A stretch of DNA of 64,000 nt from Firmicutes bacterium HGW-Firmicutes-14 (GTDB taxonomy: Bacteria; Bacillota; Thermincolia; Thermincolales; UBA2595). Made by a program: the position numbers and the translations under genes. The notes under the pieces are model-generated. The model did not search any database. It was not told the DNA's origin and worked only from the letters and a program-made list of their open reading frames with translations. How positions within the stretch are numbered: the first letter of the stretch is position 1; every line of letters begins with the position of its first letter. Shown in pieces: positions 26,319 to 35,705 of this stretch. Location of the stretch: contig PHAB01000008.1 in NCBI GenBank assembly GCA_002840275.1, positions 62,001-126,000 on the forward strand, in the 5' to 3' direction.

Positions 26319-27581
26319 ATGCAATTTGAAATCCGGAAAAACGAACGGTCCTTATTCATTTATATTTTTGTGTTCCTGTGGACAGGGCTGGCCAGCCTTT
26401 ATGCGGCTGAACCGGTTAACGGTTTTAAGCTGCCGGTGGTTTTAGGTATATTCGGCGTTACGGCTTTCCTGGTCTCTCACCTGTTGCTGGTAAAATGGGA
26501 GATTAGAGGGGATATGCTGCTTTTTCCTTTAACTTCCATGCTGAATGCCGCAGGATTGATTATAGTGCTGAGGCTCTCTCCCGATTTTGCTGTCCGCCAG
26601 TTTATCTGGCTTTATGTGGGACTGGCGGCGTTTTTGGTGACTATAAGACTGCTTCCTGATTACAGGAAGCTTGAAGAATATAAGTATTTATACATTTTTG
26701 CGGGACTGCTCCTTTTGCTGGGAACAATCCTGTTCGGGGTTGAGGCCGGCGGGGCCAGAAGCTGGATTGACCTGGGTTTTGCCAGGTTCCAGCCATCAGA
26801 GGTTGTCAAAATAATTCTGGTTATCTTTCTTGCCAGTTACCTGGCGGAAAAAAAGGAAATACTCACTCAGGGGACCCGGACTTTCATGAGTATTCCGGTG
26901 CCTGGCCTGCAGTATGCCGGGCCGCTCCTGGTTATGTGGGGATTTTCCCTGGTGCTGCTCATTTTTCAGAAAGATCTCGGCACAGCTCTGATTTTCTTTG
27001 GTACTTTCCTGGCCATGATCTTTATAGCAACCGGCAGGTGGTCATATATTGTTAGCGGAGCAGGTTTGTTCAGTTTAGGAGCTGTGTTATGTTACCTTTT
27101 TTTCAGCCATGTACAGGTCAGGGTTGCCACCTGGCTTAATCCCTGGACTGATATTGACGGAAAAGGGTACCAGATAATCCAGTCTCTTTTCGCCATAGGT
27201 TCCGGGGGGGCTTATGGCACCGGTCTTGGGCTGGGCCGCCCGACACTGATACCTGCTGTCCATACGGATTTTGTTTTTTCTGCCTGGTCCGAGGAAACAG
27301 GGCTTCTGGGAGGTTTGGCGCTTCTGATTATTTACTGCCTGATAATATACCGTGGTTTCCGCATCGCCCTGAATTCAAGGTCGGATTTTGGGATGCTTCT
27401 GGGATCGGGGCTGACTTCACTGCTGGCAATACAAACCCTGGTGATTGCAGGAGGGGTTATCAAACTTTTTCCCCTCACCGGTGTTACTCTTCCTTTTATA
27501 AGCTACGGAGGCAGCTCACTGGTATCCAGCTATATCCTCCTGGGGCTGCTGGTGAAGATTTCGGCCGGGGATGGGACCTGA
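26319..27581 (+). CDS. SEDS family peptidoglycan polymerase (FtsW/RodA/SpoVE-like)
   Basis: A 420-aa polytopic protein with about ten to twelve hydrophobic helices. SEDS signatures are ARSWIDLGFARFQPSE, QKDLGTALIFFGTF, GSGGAYGTGLGLG and the C-terminal FPLTGVTLPFISYGGSSL. These enzymes polymerise lipid II and act with a class B PBP. The next gene encodes that partner and overlaps it by 11 bases. The division (FtsW), elongation (RodA) or sporulation (SpoVE) identity cannot be set by motifs alone. Placement with Stp/Stk and PbpA favours the RodA-like group seen in FHA clusters. Confidence 0.92.
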   Translation: MQFEIRKNERSLFIYIFVFLWTGLASLYAAEPVNGFKLPVVLGIFGVTAFLVSHLLLVKWEIRGDMLLFPLTSMLNAAGLIIVLRLSPDFAVRQFIWLYVGLAAFLVTIRLLPDYRKLEEYKYLYIFAGLLLLLGTILFGVEAGGARSWIDLGFARFQPSEVVKIILVIFLASYLAEKKEILTQGTRTFMSIPVPGLQYAGPLLVMWGFSLVLLIFQKDLGTALIFFGTFLAMIFIATGRWSYIVSGAGLFSLGAVLCYLFFSHVQVRVATWLNPWTDIDGKGYQIIQSLFAIGSGGAYGTGLGLGRPTLIPAVHTDFVFSAWSEETGLLGGLALLIIYCLIIYRGFRIALNSRSDFGMLLGSGLTSLLAIQTLVIAGGVIKLFPLTGVTLPFISYGGSSLVSSYILLGLLVKISAGDGT

Positions 27582-28983
27582 TATGGACAGGAATATTGTC
27601 AGGATAGCAGGAATACTGTTTTCAGCCTTTTTCACAGTCATGGTATATCTTACATATATCCAGGTATTTCAGGCTGACGACCTTCTTAACCACCCGCGCA
27701 ACAAGAGGCTCCAGTTCCTTGAAGAAGCGGTGATAAGGGGAAGGATTATTGACAGCCGGGGACGGGTGATGGCAGAAACAGTTAACACAGGCAATAATAG
27801 CCAAAGGGTATATCCTTATGGTGAAATTACGGGTCACATTACCGGGTATGTTTCCAAAAAATATGCCCGCTGGGGCCTTGAATCATCATATAACCGGGAA
27901 ATGCTGGGGCTGGCCGGAGGCTTGGCCGGCGACGGCGGTTGGGCTATTGAGAGGGCAATCAGCAGCGGACAACATGGTAATGACATTATCCTGAGCCTGG
28001 ATGCGGAGCTGCAGGCAAAAGCATATAACCTCCTGGGAGACAGGAAAGGTGCAGTGGTAGCTATAGAACCATCCACCGGGCGGGTGCTTGCCATGGCAAG
28101 CAGGCCGGGTTTCAACCCGGAGGATATAGAAATAAAATGGGACGACTTAAGGGAAGACCCGGACAGCCCCCTGCTTAACAGGGCCTCCCAGGGGCTTTAC
28201 CCGCCGGGATCAGCAATGAAGGTTGTGACCGCAGCAGGAATTTTGCAGGCTGAACCGGAAACAATAAACAGGATATTTGATGCGCCCGGATATGTAATCA
28301 TTGAGGGGCGGCGGATAGAAGATAAACAGGCCGTGGGCAGGATGGGACTCCGGGAAGCCTTTGCCCGTTCGAGCAATTATGTTTTTTCCACCCTGGGTCT
28401 GGAACTGGGGGCTCAGGCCTTTCTAAAAACTGCCCGTGAATTTTGGATGACGAAGGACTTCCCTTTTGACATTTATTCTGAAAGCGGCAGGATACCCAAA
28501 CCTGAAGACATGTCCAGGCTTGAGCTGGGTGAAAGCGCTATTGGTCAGGGGCGGGTACTGGTAACACCGCTTAATATGGCAATGGTTGTGGGCGCAATTG
28601 CCAATGGTGGTGAACTTATGGCGCCAGTCCTGGTTGATGAGGTCAGGAAACCTGACGGTTCCGTAATTAAGACCAACCGTCCGCAGGTCCTGGGAACTCC
28701 TGTTGACCGGCAATTAGCCGGTATAATCCGGGAGATGATGGTATCTGTTGTTAAAGACGGGACAGGAAAAGCGGCAGCAATCAAAGGTGTGGAAGTGGCG
28801 GGAAAGACGGGGTCTGCAGAAAACCCCCATGGCCAGCCCCATGCCTGGTTTATCGGGTTTGCCCCGGCGGACAGCCCCCGGGTAGCGGTGGCAGTCATAA
28901 TTGAGAACGGAGGCGCCGGAGGTAAACAGGCGGCTCCGGTGGCAAGAGAAATAATGAAATCTGTAATTGGACAGAAGAGGTGA
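27571..28983 (+). CDS. Class B penicillin-binding protein (PbpA/FtsI-like transpeptidase)
   Basis: A 470-aa transpeptidase with one N-terminal membrane anchor (about residues 9-28) and a C-terminal penicillin-binding domain. Catalytic motifs are present: SAMK in YPPGSAMKVVT, SSN in RSSNYVFS and KTG in VAGKTGSAENPHG. Residues 55-140 hold a short dimerisation-like region beginning IRGRIIDSRGRVMAE. It is shorter than most FtsI proteins and fits the PbpA class that pairs with the SEDS protein encoded just upstream. Two in-frame ATG codons (27571, 27583) are possible starts. The stop overlaps the kinase start codon region. Confidence 0.94.
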   Translation: MGPDMDRNIVRIAGILFSAFFTVMVYLTYIQVFQADDLLNHPRNKRLQFLEEAVIRGRIIDSRGRVMAETVNTGNNSQRVYPYGEITGHITGYVSKKYARWGLESSYNREMLGLAGGLAGDGGWAIERAISSGQHGNDIILSLDAELQAKAYNLLGDRKGAVVAIEPSTGRVLAMASRPGFNPEDIEIKWDDLREDPDSPLLNRASQGLYPPGSAMKVVTAAGILQAEPETINRIFDAPGYVIIEGRRIEDKQAVGRMGLREAFARSSNYVFSTLGLELGAQAFLKTAREFWMTKDFPFDIYSESGRIPKPEDMSRLELGESAIGQGRVLVTPLNMAMVVGAIANGGELMAPVLVDEVRKPDGSVIKTNRPQVLGTPVDRQLAGIIREMMVSVVKDGTGKAAAIKGVEVAGKTGSAENPHGQPHAWFIGFAPADSPRVAVAVIIENGGAGGKQAAPVAREIMKSVIGQKR

Positions 28984-30878
28984 GACCTGTGATTGGACAA
29001 ATATTGGGCGGCAGGTATGAGATTGTGTCCCAGCTTGGCGGCGGTGGGATGGCTATTGTCTTCAAGGCAAGGGATACCCTGCTTAACCGCCGTGTGACTG
29101 TCAAAGTACTTCGGTCCGAATATACCAGTGATGAAGAATTTGTAACTCGTTTCCGCAGGGAAGCCCAGGCTGTGGCCAAGCTTTCTCATTCCAATATTGT
29201 AAGTGTCTATGACGTGGGACAGCAGAATGATACCCATTACATTGTGATGGAATATATCGAAGGCCGCAACCTTAAACAGATTATTAACGAACAGGGCAAG
29301 CTGCCGGTGAAAAAGGCTATGGATATAGCCCGGCAAATATGTGACGGTGTCCAGGACGCCCATGACAACGGTATAGTGCACAGAGACATAAAACCCCACA
29401 ATATACTGGTTACCGATAACGGCAGGGTCAAGGTGACCGACTTCGGCATTGCCCAGATAATGAGTTCAGTTACCATGACTAATTCTGAGACGATTGTGGG
29501 GTCTGTCCATTACTTTTCTCCCGAACAGGCCAGGGGCGGCACCACCGGGGCCAAATCAGACATATATTCGGTAGGTGTTGTCCTCTATGAAATGGTTACA
29601 GGCCGGGTACCCTTTGAAGGAGAAACCCCCATTGCCGTAGCATTAAAACATATTAATTCCGAGCCGGTCCCACCCGGGAAATTCAACCCCAATATCTCAC
29701 CTGAACTGGAGAGGATCATCCTCCGGGCTATGCAGAAGGATGTGACCAGGCGCTACATGAATGCCGGTGACATGGCCAGAGACCTGAAGAAACTTCTCAA
29801 CGGTGATGCCATTGATGACCGGATTGGGGTAGGCCAGGACGAGTTTGCCACCCGGGTGATGAATGGGCCTTTTGTAAAGACAAGGGACCAGGCCGATGAA
29901 GAGGAACGGGAAAGGCCATACAGAAAGAAGAAAAAAAGGCTGAAACCTGCGGTTTTAATATTGATAGTTGTTATTCTTGGATTGCTGGCCGGCGCCGGGT
30001 ACTATGGTATTACCAATTTGCTTGCAGTCCCGGATGTAATAGTACCCAATGTGACGGGAATTACCGCAGAGGATGCCCAGGCCAAACTGAAAGACAGCGG
30101 GCTGCAATCGGGGGTTAATTGGGTGACCCACCCGGAGGTTGAGAGAAATTACGTTATAAAACAAGACCCCGCCGCTTCAGAGAAAGTAAAGGAGAATACG
30201 AAGGTACAGTTAACTGTCAGTTTGGGACCGGAATATGTGACAGTACCCAATGTGGTCAGGAAGGAACAGGCCCAGGCTGAAATAGACCTGGACAATGCCG
30301 GTTTTGAGCCTAAGGTCACAACAGAAGAATATGATGACGAAGTCCCGGCGGGGGCCGTTATACGCCAGTCGCCGGAAGGGGATACCGAGGCCAAGGAAGG
30401 AAGCATCGTCAAACTGGTGGTGAGTCTCGGACCTGAACCAAGACCCGTGAAGGTGCCTGACCTGGTCGGGGTACCGCTGAAAGATGCCCAGGCAAAGCTT
30501 GATGAGGCCAAGCTCCAGCTCAGTCCGGACATTTCCCAGGAAAAGAGCGCCCAGTTTCTGCCTGGATATGTAATAAGTCAGGACCCTGCGGCCGGGACCG
30601 AAATCCAGGAAGGAGAACAAGTTAAAGTGGTCCTGAGCCTGGGACCCGGTCCGGAAGCCAAAACAGCCAGGGTTAAGGTCAAAGTTCCTGATGACGGCCT
30701 TGTCCACAAGGTTAAAATAGTCGTAATTGACGTGGTTGGCACCAGGGTGGCCGTTGAACCCGAGGAAGTCGGTTCAGGTGATGAGTTCAGCAAGCTGGTC
30801 AACTATTACGATAAAGGTAAAATCCAGGTTTTTGTTGACGATTTTGAAACACCGTTTGATGAGAAGCTGGTTCATTAG
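28980..30878 (+). CDS. PASTA-domain serine/threonine protein kinase (Stk/PrkC-like)
   Basis: The 632-aa receptor kinase senses cell-wall material and phosphorylates wall-synthesis and translation factors. The N-terminal kinase has the glycine loop LGGGGMAIVFKARD, VTVKVLRSE, the catalytic loop IVHRDIKPHNIL and TDFGIAQ. A basic stretch KKKKRLK precedes the single membrane helix (about residues 325-345). Outside lie three PASTA repeats (about 350-560), each with PDVxGxxxxxAxxxL-type repeats, then a C-terminal domain. The usual VAVK is VTVK here, with the catalytic Lys kept. A GTG at 28989, 6-8 bases from AGAGGTG, is an alternative start. Confidence 0.95.
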   Translation: MRPVIGQILGGRYEIVSQLGGGGMAIVFKARDTLLNRRVTVKVLRSEYTSDEEFVTRFRREAQAVAKLSHSNIVSVYDVGQQNDTHYIVMEYIEGRNLKQIINEQGKLPVKKAMDIARQICDGVQDAHDNGIVHRDIKPHNILVTDNGRVKVTDFGIAQIMSSVTMTNSETIVGSVHYFSPEQARGGTTGAKSDIYSVGVVLYEMVTGRVPFEGETPIAVALKHINSEPVPPGKFNPNISPELERIILRAMQKDVTRRYMNAGDMARDLKKLLNGDAIDDRIGVGQDEFATRVMNGPFVKTRDQADEEERERPYRKKKKRLKPAVLILIVVILGLLAGAGYYGITNLLAVPDVIVPNVTGITAEDAQAKLKDSGLQSGVNWVTHPEVERNYVIKQDPAASEKVKENTKVQLTVSLGPEYVTVPNVVRKEQAQAEIDLDNAGFEPKVTTEEYDDEVPAGAVIRQSPEGDTEAKEGSIVKLVVSLGPEPRPVKVPDLVGVPLKDAQAKLDEAKLQLSPDISQEKSAQFLPGYVISQDPAAGTEIQEGEQVKVVLSLGPGPEAKTARVKVKVPDDGLVHKVKIVVIDVVGTRVAVEPEEVGSGDEFSKLVNYYDKGKIQVFVDDFETPFDEKLVH

Positions 30879-30921
30879 AAAACCTGTTCAGTAGAAAACC
30901 TATTTGATACAGGAGGTATTT

Positions 30922-31797
30922 ATGCGGCAGGGCACCGTTATCAAAGCCTACAGCAGTTTTTATTACGTGGAAATAGGTGACCGGTTATGGGAATGCCGTC
31001 TGCGCGGCAAATTCAGGCTGGCCAAACAGAATGTTTTACCGGGTGACCGGGTAATGCTCAAAGAGACAGGGGATTTAACCGGGGTAATTGAGGAGGTTCT
31101 TCCCCGGACCTCTGTCCTGGACAGGCCGCAGGTGGCAAATGTGGATCAGGTTGTCATTGTTTTTGCCTGTGCCGAACCTGACCCCCAGACCGAACTTCTG
31201 GACAGGATGCTGGTAAGCGCCGAGTTTGCCGGCCTGCTTCCGGTAATATGTTTTAACAAGGTTGACCTGGTAGATGAAAAAACCGTTGAAGACCTTATTG
31301 CGGATTATCGGCGGTCCGGTTATACCGTACTTGAAACCAGTGCTGTAAACGGTACCGGGACAGATTCCCTGCGCCGCTGTCTTCAGGGCAGGACCACTGT
31401 TTTCGCCGGGCCGTCCGGTTCGGGCAAATCTTCCCTGTTAAATGCTGTCCATCCGGGTTTGAGACTGAAAACAGGAAAAGTCAGTGAAAAAATTGGCAGG
31501 GGTCGTCATACCACAAGGTTTGCGGAACTCCTCAAACTTGGGCCGGATTCCCTGGTGGTGGACAGCCCCGGGTTTAGCAGCCTTCATCTGCCTGATATAG
31601 ATAAGCAGTACCTGGCTGGAATGTTTCCTGAGTTTACACCCTATGCCGGGGGGTGCAGGTTCAATGGATGCCTTCACCGGGCGGAACCCGAATGTGCAGT
31701 CAAGAAGGCTGTGGATGAGGGCGAAGTTAGCCGGGAACGGTATTCCCATTACCTGGTTTTTTTGGAAGAACTGATTTCCCGGGAGAGGAGATACTGA
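30922..31797 (+). CDS. rsgA: Ribosome small-subunit GTPase RsgA (YloQ)
   Basis: A circularly permuted GTPase that checks late 30S maturation. The 291-aa protein has an N-terminal OB fold ([17 protein letters not shown]), then G4 FNKVDLV before G1 [14 protein letters not shown] and G3 DSPGFSS, the permuted order. A C-terminal zinc site is formed by [20 protein letters not shown] at 30911-30916 selects the ATG at 30922; an earlier TTG at 30904 is less likely. In Firmicutes rsgA often follows prkC and precedes rpe, as here, and YloQ is a known target of PrkC in Bacillus. Confidence 0.96.
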   Translation: MRQGTVIKAYSSFYYVEIGDRLWECRLRGKFRLAKQNVLPGDRVMLKETGDLTGVIEEVLPRTSVLDRPQVANVDQVVIVFACAEPDPQTELLDRMLVSAEFAGLLPVICFNKVDLVDEKTVEDLIADYRRSGYTVLETSAVNGTGTDSLRRCLQGRTTVFAGPSGSGKSSLLNAVHPGLRLKTGKVSEKIGRGRHTTRFAELLKLGPDSLVVDSPGFSSLHLPDIDKQYLAGMFPEFTPYAGGCRFNGCLHRAEPECAVKKAVDEGEVSRERYSHYLVFLEELISRERRY

Positions 31798-31799
31798 AA

Positions 31800-32459
31800 A
31801 TGATTAAACTGGCGCCATCCATCCTTTCGGCAGATTTCAGCTGCCTGGGTGACCAGGTAAAGCTGGTGGAGGAAGCCGGAGTGGACTACCTGCATATTGA
31901 TGTAATGGACGGCCACTTTGTGCCCAATATAACCATCGGTCCACTGGTGGCCGCTGCCTTGAGGCCCAAGAGCAAACTTATATTTGATGTCCACCTGATG
32001 ATAGATGAACCTGACAAATATGCCGGGGATTTTATCAAAGCAGGGGCTGACATCATCAGCATACATGCTGAAACCTGCCCCCACCTGCACCGTTCCATTC
32101 AAAACATCAAATCCTTCGGGGTAAAAGCCGCAGTTGCTCTTAATCCTGCCACCCCCCTGAATGTTATTGAATACGTACTGGAAAACCTGGACATGGTCCT
32201 GTTGATGACTGTCAACCCCGGGTTCGGCGGCCAAAAATTTATTCCCGAGGTCCTGCCCAAGATTTCTGCCCTCAGAGAACGTATAGATAAACTGGGGCTA
32301 AATGTAGAAATACAGGTTGACGGCGGGATCTGCCCCCAGAATGCCGCCGAAGTTGTCGGGGCGGGCGCCAATGTGCTGGTGGCCGGTTCGGCCATATTTG
32401 GTGCGAAAGACATTCGAAATGCTGTCAGAAACCTCCGGGAAAGCTGCCGGGAAAGGTGA
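31800..32459 (+). CDS. rpe: Ribulose-phosphate 3-epimerase
   Basis: Interconverts ribulose-5-phosphate and xylulose-5-phosphate in the pentose phosphate pathway. The 219-aa TIM barrel begins [16 protein letters not shown] and contains [32 protein letters not shown] and VDGGICPQN, which include the metal-binding His and Asp residues. The ATG follows the rsgA stop after two bases, with GGGAGAGGAG upstream. The rsgA-rpe pairing is conserved in Firmicutes. It also supplies ribulose-5-phosphate used by the downstream riboflavin genes. Confidence 0.97.
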   Translation: MIKLAPSILSADFSCLGDQVKLVEEAGVDYLHIDVMDGHFVPNITIGPLVAAALRPKSKLIFDVHLMIDEPDKYAGDFIKAGADIISIHAETCPHLHRSIQNIKSFGVKAAVALNPATPLNVIEYVLENLDMVLLMTVNPGFGGQKFIPEVLPKISALRERIDKLGLNVEIQVDGGICPQNAAEVVGAGANVLVAGSAIFGAKDIRNAVRNLRESCRER

Positions 32460-32470
32460 GGGAAGGTGCC

Positions 32471-33517
32471 ATGAGAAAAACAGGCCTTGTTTATGACCCG
32501 GTATTTATGAAACATGATACAGGGTCACATCCGGAGAATGCCAGGAGGCTCAAATATATCATGGATGCCCTGGAAGACTATGGGATCAGGGGAAAAATGA
32601 CAGCGATAGAACCGGCAGAAGCGACGGTGGAACAGATTGCAGCTATCCACCGGCCGGAATATATACAGAAAGTGGCTGACTTTGCGGCTGCGGGAGGGGG
32701 CTATCTGGACCCCGATACCGCAGTTTCCCCCAGGTCGTATGAGGCTGCCGTTAAGGCAGCAGGAGGTGTTATCACTGCTGTTGATCATGTAATGGCAGGA
32801 GAGGTGGACAGCGCTTTTGCCCTGGTACGGCCTCCCGGACACCACGCTGTGGCAGGCAGGTCAATGGGTTTCTGCCTGTTTAACAACATAGCTGCAGGTA
32901 CCTGCCATGCCCGGGAAAAGTACGGGCTGGAACGTATCCTGGTTGTTGACTGGGACGTCCACCACGGGAACGGGACTGCCGATACCTTTTACCATGACCC
33001 CGGGGTGCTCTATTTCTCAACACACCAGCAGGGAATATTTCCGGGCACCGGCCGGATATCTGAAGTGGGCGCCGGGCCTGGTGAAGGATATACCGTCAAT
33101 ATCCCGTTTAACCGGGGGACAGGGAATGAAGGGATTTACTTTGCCTTTACCCAACTGCTGGAGCCGATTGCAAGGCAGTACCGGCCTGAACTCATAATGG
33201 TTTCAGCGGGGTTTGACGCCCATTATTCCGACCCCCTGGCCGGATTGGCGATGACTGTTGAGGGGTATATAAAGATAGCGGAAATAGTTAAGAACCTGGC
33301 TGACGAACTATGTGGAGGCAAGTTAGTGGCGGCCCTTGAGGGCGGATATAACCTCGGGGTTGTGGGACACGCCGTATCAGCGGTGGTCAATGTGTTTGGG
33401 GAATACGGCATTACCGTTGACGAGCCTGGAGGGACACCGCCGGGAGGGGTCAGTCCCCTCATGAGAATGCCTGTTGATGAGGCGATTAAGGTCCAGAAGA
33501 GATATTGGGATTTGTAA
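32471..33517 (+). CDS. Histone deacetylase superfamily protein (AcuC-like)
   Basis: A 348-aa zinc-dependent deacetylase of the arginase/HDAC fold. Motifs include RPPGHHAVAGRSMGFCLFNN with the tandem active-site His, DWDVHHGNGTADTFY with zinc ligands, SAGFDAHYSDPLAG and ALEGGYNLG. Bacterial relatives include AcuC, which deacetylates acetyl-CoA synthetase, and polyamine or acetylpolyamine amidohydrolases. A polyamine link is possible because speH lies about 4 kb downstream, but the substrate is not set by sequence. ATG at 32471 has AAGGTG nearby; a GTG at 32456 overlaps rpe. Confidence 0.9.
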   Translation: MRKTGLVYDPVFMKHDTGSHPENARRLKYIMDALEDYGIRGKMTAIEPAEATVEQIAAIHRPEYIQKVADFAAAGGGYLDPDTAVSPRSYEAAVKAAGGVITAVDHVMAGEVDSAFALVRPPGHHAVAGRSMGFCLFNNIAAGTCHAREKYGLERILVVDWDVHHGNGTADTFYHDPGVLYFSTHQQGIFPGTGRISEVGAGPGEGYTVNIPFNRGTGNEGIYFAFTQLLEPIARQYRPELIMVSAGFDAHYSDPLAGLAMTVEGYIKIAEIVKNLADELCGGKLVAALEGGYNLGVVGHAVSAVVNVFGEYGITVDEPGGTPPGGVSPLMRMPVDEAIKVQKRYWDL

Positions 33518-33529
33518 TGTCTCTTTTTC

Positions 33530-33558
33530 TTGACACCGGTGTCAAAACCGAATATAAT
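33530..33558 (+). promoter_or_regulatory. Consensus promoter of the riboflavin operon
   Basis: TTGACA (33530-33535), a 17-base spacer and TATAAT (33553-33558): a perfect sigma-A match. It would start transcription near 33565, about 22 bases before the FMN aptamer. Confidence 0.9.
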
Positions 33559-33575
33559 TTTGTCTAGCGACAAAA
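33531..33575. promoter_or_regulatory. Palindromic sites overlapping the rib promoter
   Basis: TGACACCGGTGTCA (33531-33544) is a perfect 14-base palindrome covering the -35 box and the start of the spacer. A second inverted repeat, TTTTGTC-tagc-GACAAAA (33558-33575), covers the transcription start. Either could bind a repressor in addition to riboswitch control. No candidate regulator is encoded next to it. Confidence 0.5.
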
Positions 33576-33586
33576 CTATATGTCAA

Positions 33587-33728
33587 ACCTTCAGGGACAG
33601 GTGAAATTCCTTACCGGCGGTGATGCTCTTGGGGACAGGCCCCGATGGAGACAAGCCCGCGAGCCTTAATGGGTTGACCCGGTGTAATTCCGGGGCCGAC
33701 AGTTAGAGTCTGGATGGGAGAAGGATTA
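33587..33728 (+). ncRNA. FMN riboswitch (RFN element)
   Basis: The aptamer begins CCTTCAGGGACAGGTGAAAT and contains the hallmark ACCGGCGGTGATG, the AGCCCGCGAGCC segment and the terminal GTCTGGATGGGAGAAGG. These are the conserved blocks of the six-stem RFN element. FMN binding is expected to favour the terminator at 33757-33786 and lower ribDEBAH expression. Confidence 0.97.
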
Positions 33729-33756
33729 TGTGTGAACACCCTTGCGTATTTAACGT

Positions 33757-33786
33757 GCCCTGAAGAAACTCTGCTTCAGGGCTTTT
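33757..33786 (+). terminator. Riboswitch expression-platform terminator
   Basis: GCCCTGAAG (33757-33765) pairs with CTTCAGGGC (33774-33782) around an 8-base loop and is followed by TTTT. It lies 29 bases after the aptamer and 76 bases before ribD, the expected attenuator arrangement. Confidence 0.88.
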
Positions 33787-33861
33787 CATTTTTGTGCCGG
33801 AAGCTGCATTAATGAATTGTATCAAATATATTCAAGGATATGAAGAAGGGATACGGTAAAT

Positions 33862-34956
33862 ATGCACGAGAAATATATGAAGCTGGCCCTCGATCTGGCG
33901 GAAAGGGCTGCAGGCAGGACAAGCCCCAATCCCCTGGTCGGGGCAGTAGTTATAAAAGACGGTCAGATTGTGGGCCGGGGTTATCACCGGAAGGCCGGCA
34001 CACCCCATGCCGAAATCAATGCCATGCAAGAGGCCGGGGATGCAGCCCGCGGGGCCACCCTGTATGTGACCCTGGAGCCCTGTTCCCACTTCGGGCGTAC
34101 ACCTCCTTGCAGTGAAGCGGTCATAAAGGCCGGAATAGCCGAGGTGTATGTGGCCATGGAGGACCCCAACCCCCTGGTTGCCGGACGGGGGATTAAACAG
34201 ATGGAAAAGGCAGGCATAAAAGTCTGTGTGGGACTTCTGGAAGACCGGGCGAAACTGGCCAATGAGGTATTCATCAAATATATAACTTCCAGACAGCCCT
34301 TTGTCCTGCTAAAGACTGCTATGACCCTTGACGGCAGGATTGCCGCAAAAACCGGTCACTCCAAATGGGTTACCGGCCCTGATGCCCGGGAAAAGGTCCA
34401 CAGACTCAGGAACAGGTATGATGCGGTCCTGGTAGGGGTTAATACGGTTATCACAGATGACCCGGCTTTGACGTGCAGGCTTCCTGAAGGGGGGAGGGAC
34501 CCCATTAGGATTATTCTTGACAGCCGGGCAAGGATTCCGGCAGATTCCAGGGTGCTTATCCAGGATTCTGATGCACCGACTTACATAGTTGTAACCGACA
34601 GGGCTCCGGTCTCAAAAATAAAAACCCTGGCCAAGGGAAAGGCAAAGATAGTCAGGGCCGAAGCGGACAAGCATGGCCGGGTGGACCTGCGCGATCTGAT
34701 GTTAAAGCTGGGGGAAATGGAAATCACCGGCCTGCTGGTTGAAGGAGGGGCTGAAGTGGCTGCATCATTTTTTGAAGCAGGACTTGTGGATAAGGTCCTT
34801 TCGTTTATTGCACCAAAAATAATCGGGGGGTCTGATGCTCCGGGGCCCGTAGGAGGGGCCGGCCGTAAAAGCATGGAGGAGGCTGTTCACTTGAGAGGGG
34901 TTAATTTTGGCCAGGCAGGAGACGATTTCTTTATTGAGGGTTATCCTGAGTATTAG
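33862..34956 (+). CDS. ribD: Bifunctional riboflavin deaminase/reductase
   Basis: Deaminates and then reduces the pyrimidine intermediate of riboflavin synthesis. The 364-aa protein has an N-terminal deaminase domain with the zinc site HAEINAM and PCSHFGRTPPC, and a C-terminal NADPH-dependent reductase domain (from about residue 148) with LKTAMTLDGRIAA and VEGGAEVAASF. It is the first gene after the FMN riboswitch. A purine-rich GAAGAAGGGA precedes the ATG by about 12 bases. The operon order ribD-ribE-ribBA-ribH is the classic Firmicutes one. Confidence 0.96.
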   Translation: MHEKYMKLALDLAERAAGRTSPNPLVGAVVIKDGQIVGRGYHRKAGTPHAEINAMQEAGDAARGATLYVTLEPCSHFGRTPPCSEAVIKAGIAEVYVAMEDPNPLVAGRGIKQMEKAGIKVCVGLLEDRAKLANEVFIKYITSRQPFVLLKTAMTLDGRIAAKTGHSKWVTGPDAREKVHRLRNRYDAVLVGVNTVITDDPALTCRLPEGGRDPIRIILDSRARIPADSRVLIQDSDAPTYIVVTDRAPVSKIKTLAKGKAKIVRAEADKHGRVDLRDLMLKLGEMEITGLLVEGGAEVAASFFEAGLVDKVLSFIAPKIIGGSDAPGPVGGAGRKSMEEAVHLRGVNFGQAGDDFFIEGYPEY

Positions 34957-34977
34957 AAACCAGCAGAGGAGAGTACT

Positions 34978-35673
34978 ATGTTCACCGGAATAATAGAGGA
35001 AATGGGAAAAATAAAAAGTATACGGCGGGGCGCCGATTCCTTCAGGCTGACTATAGAGGGTAAAGATGTATTGAAGGATGTGAGGCTGGGGGACAGTATA
35101 GCCGTTAACGGCATCTGCCTTACAGTGGTCGGATTTAATGAACGGTTATTTGATGTTGATGTGATGGCCGAAACCCTTCGCAAAACCAATCTGGAAAACC
35201 TCACACCCGGTGACCGGGTTAACCTGGAACGCGCTCTCAGGGTGGGGGACAGGCTTGGAGGCCACATTGTCAGCGGCCATATCGACGGTGTGGGGGTTAT
35301 TTCACGGCAGCAGAGGGAAGATATAGCGGTTGTTACCGACATCCGGGCGCCGGCAGAAGTTATGAAATACATCGTAAAAAAAGGGTCTGTGGCTGTTGAC
35401 GGTATAAGCCTTACAGTGGCGGACTGTTCAGAGGAAGGCTTTCAGGTATCCCTTATTCCCCATACTGCGGGCCTGACTACCCTTGGCTTTAAAAAGACAG
35501 GGGACAGGGTAAACCTGGAAGCTGATGTTATAGGAAAATATGTGGAACGTTTAATCGGTTTCGGAGACGAGGGGAGCCATAACGGGAGCCGGGACAGGGG
35601 CCGTGAGCATCGGGCCAAAGGCCCGTCCGGCGGGCTGACTCCCGAATACCTGGCCGAAAAGGGGTTCCTTTAA
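34978..35673 (+). CDS. ribE: Riboflavin synthase alpha subunit
   Basis: Dismutates two 6,7-dimethyl-8-ribityllumazine molecules to riboflavin and the pyrimidine intermediate. The 231-aa product begins MFTGIIEEMGKI and has two lumazine-binding repeats (about residues 1-95 and 96-195), with VNGICLTVV and VDGISLTVAD. A hydrophilic tail of about 30 residues (from about 200), rich in Arg/Gly/Ser, extends it beyond the usual 215. GAGGAG precedes the ATG. It trimerises within the RibH capsid in some species; the RibH gene follows ribBA here. Confidence 0.95.
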   Translation: MFTGIIEEMGKIKSIRRGADSFRLTIEGKDVLKDVRLGDSIAVNGICLTVVGFNERLFDVDVMAETLRKTNLENLTPGDRVNLERALRVGDRLGGHIVSGHIDGVGVISRQQREDIAVVTDIRAPAEVMKYIVKKGSVAVDGISLTVADCSEEGFQVSLIPHTAGLTTLGFKKTGDRVNLEADVIGKYVERLIGFGDEGSHNGSRDRGREHRAKGPSGGLTPEYLAEKGFL

Positions 35674-35705
35674 GATATTAAGGGGAAGGAAAGGGGTACA
35701 ACACA

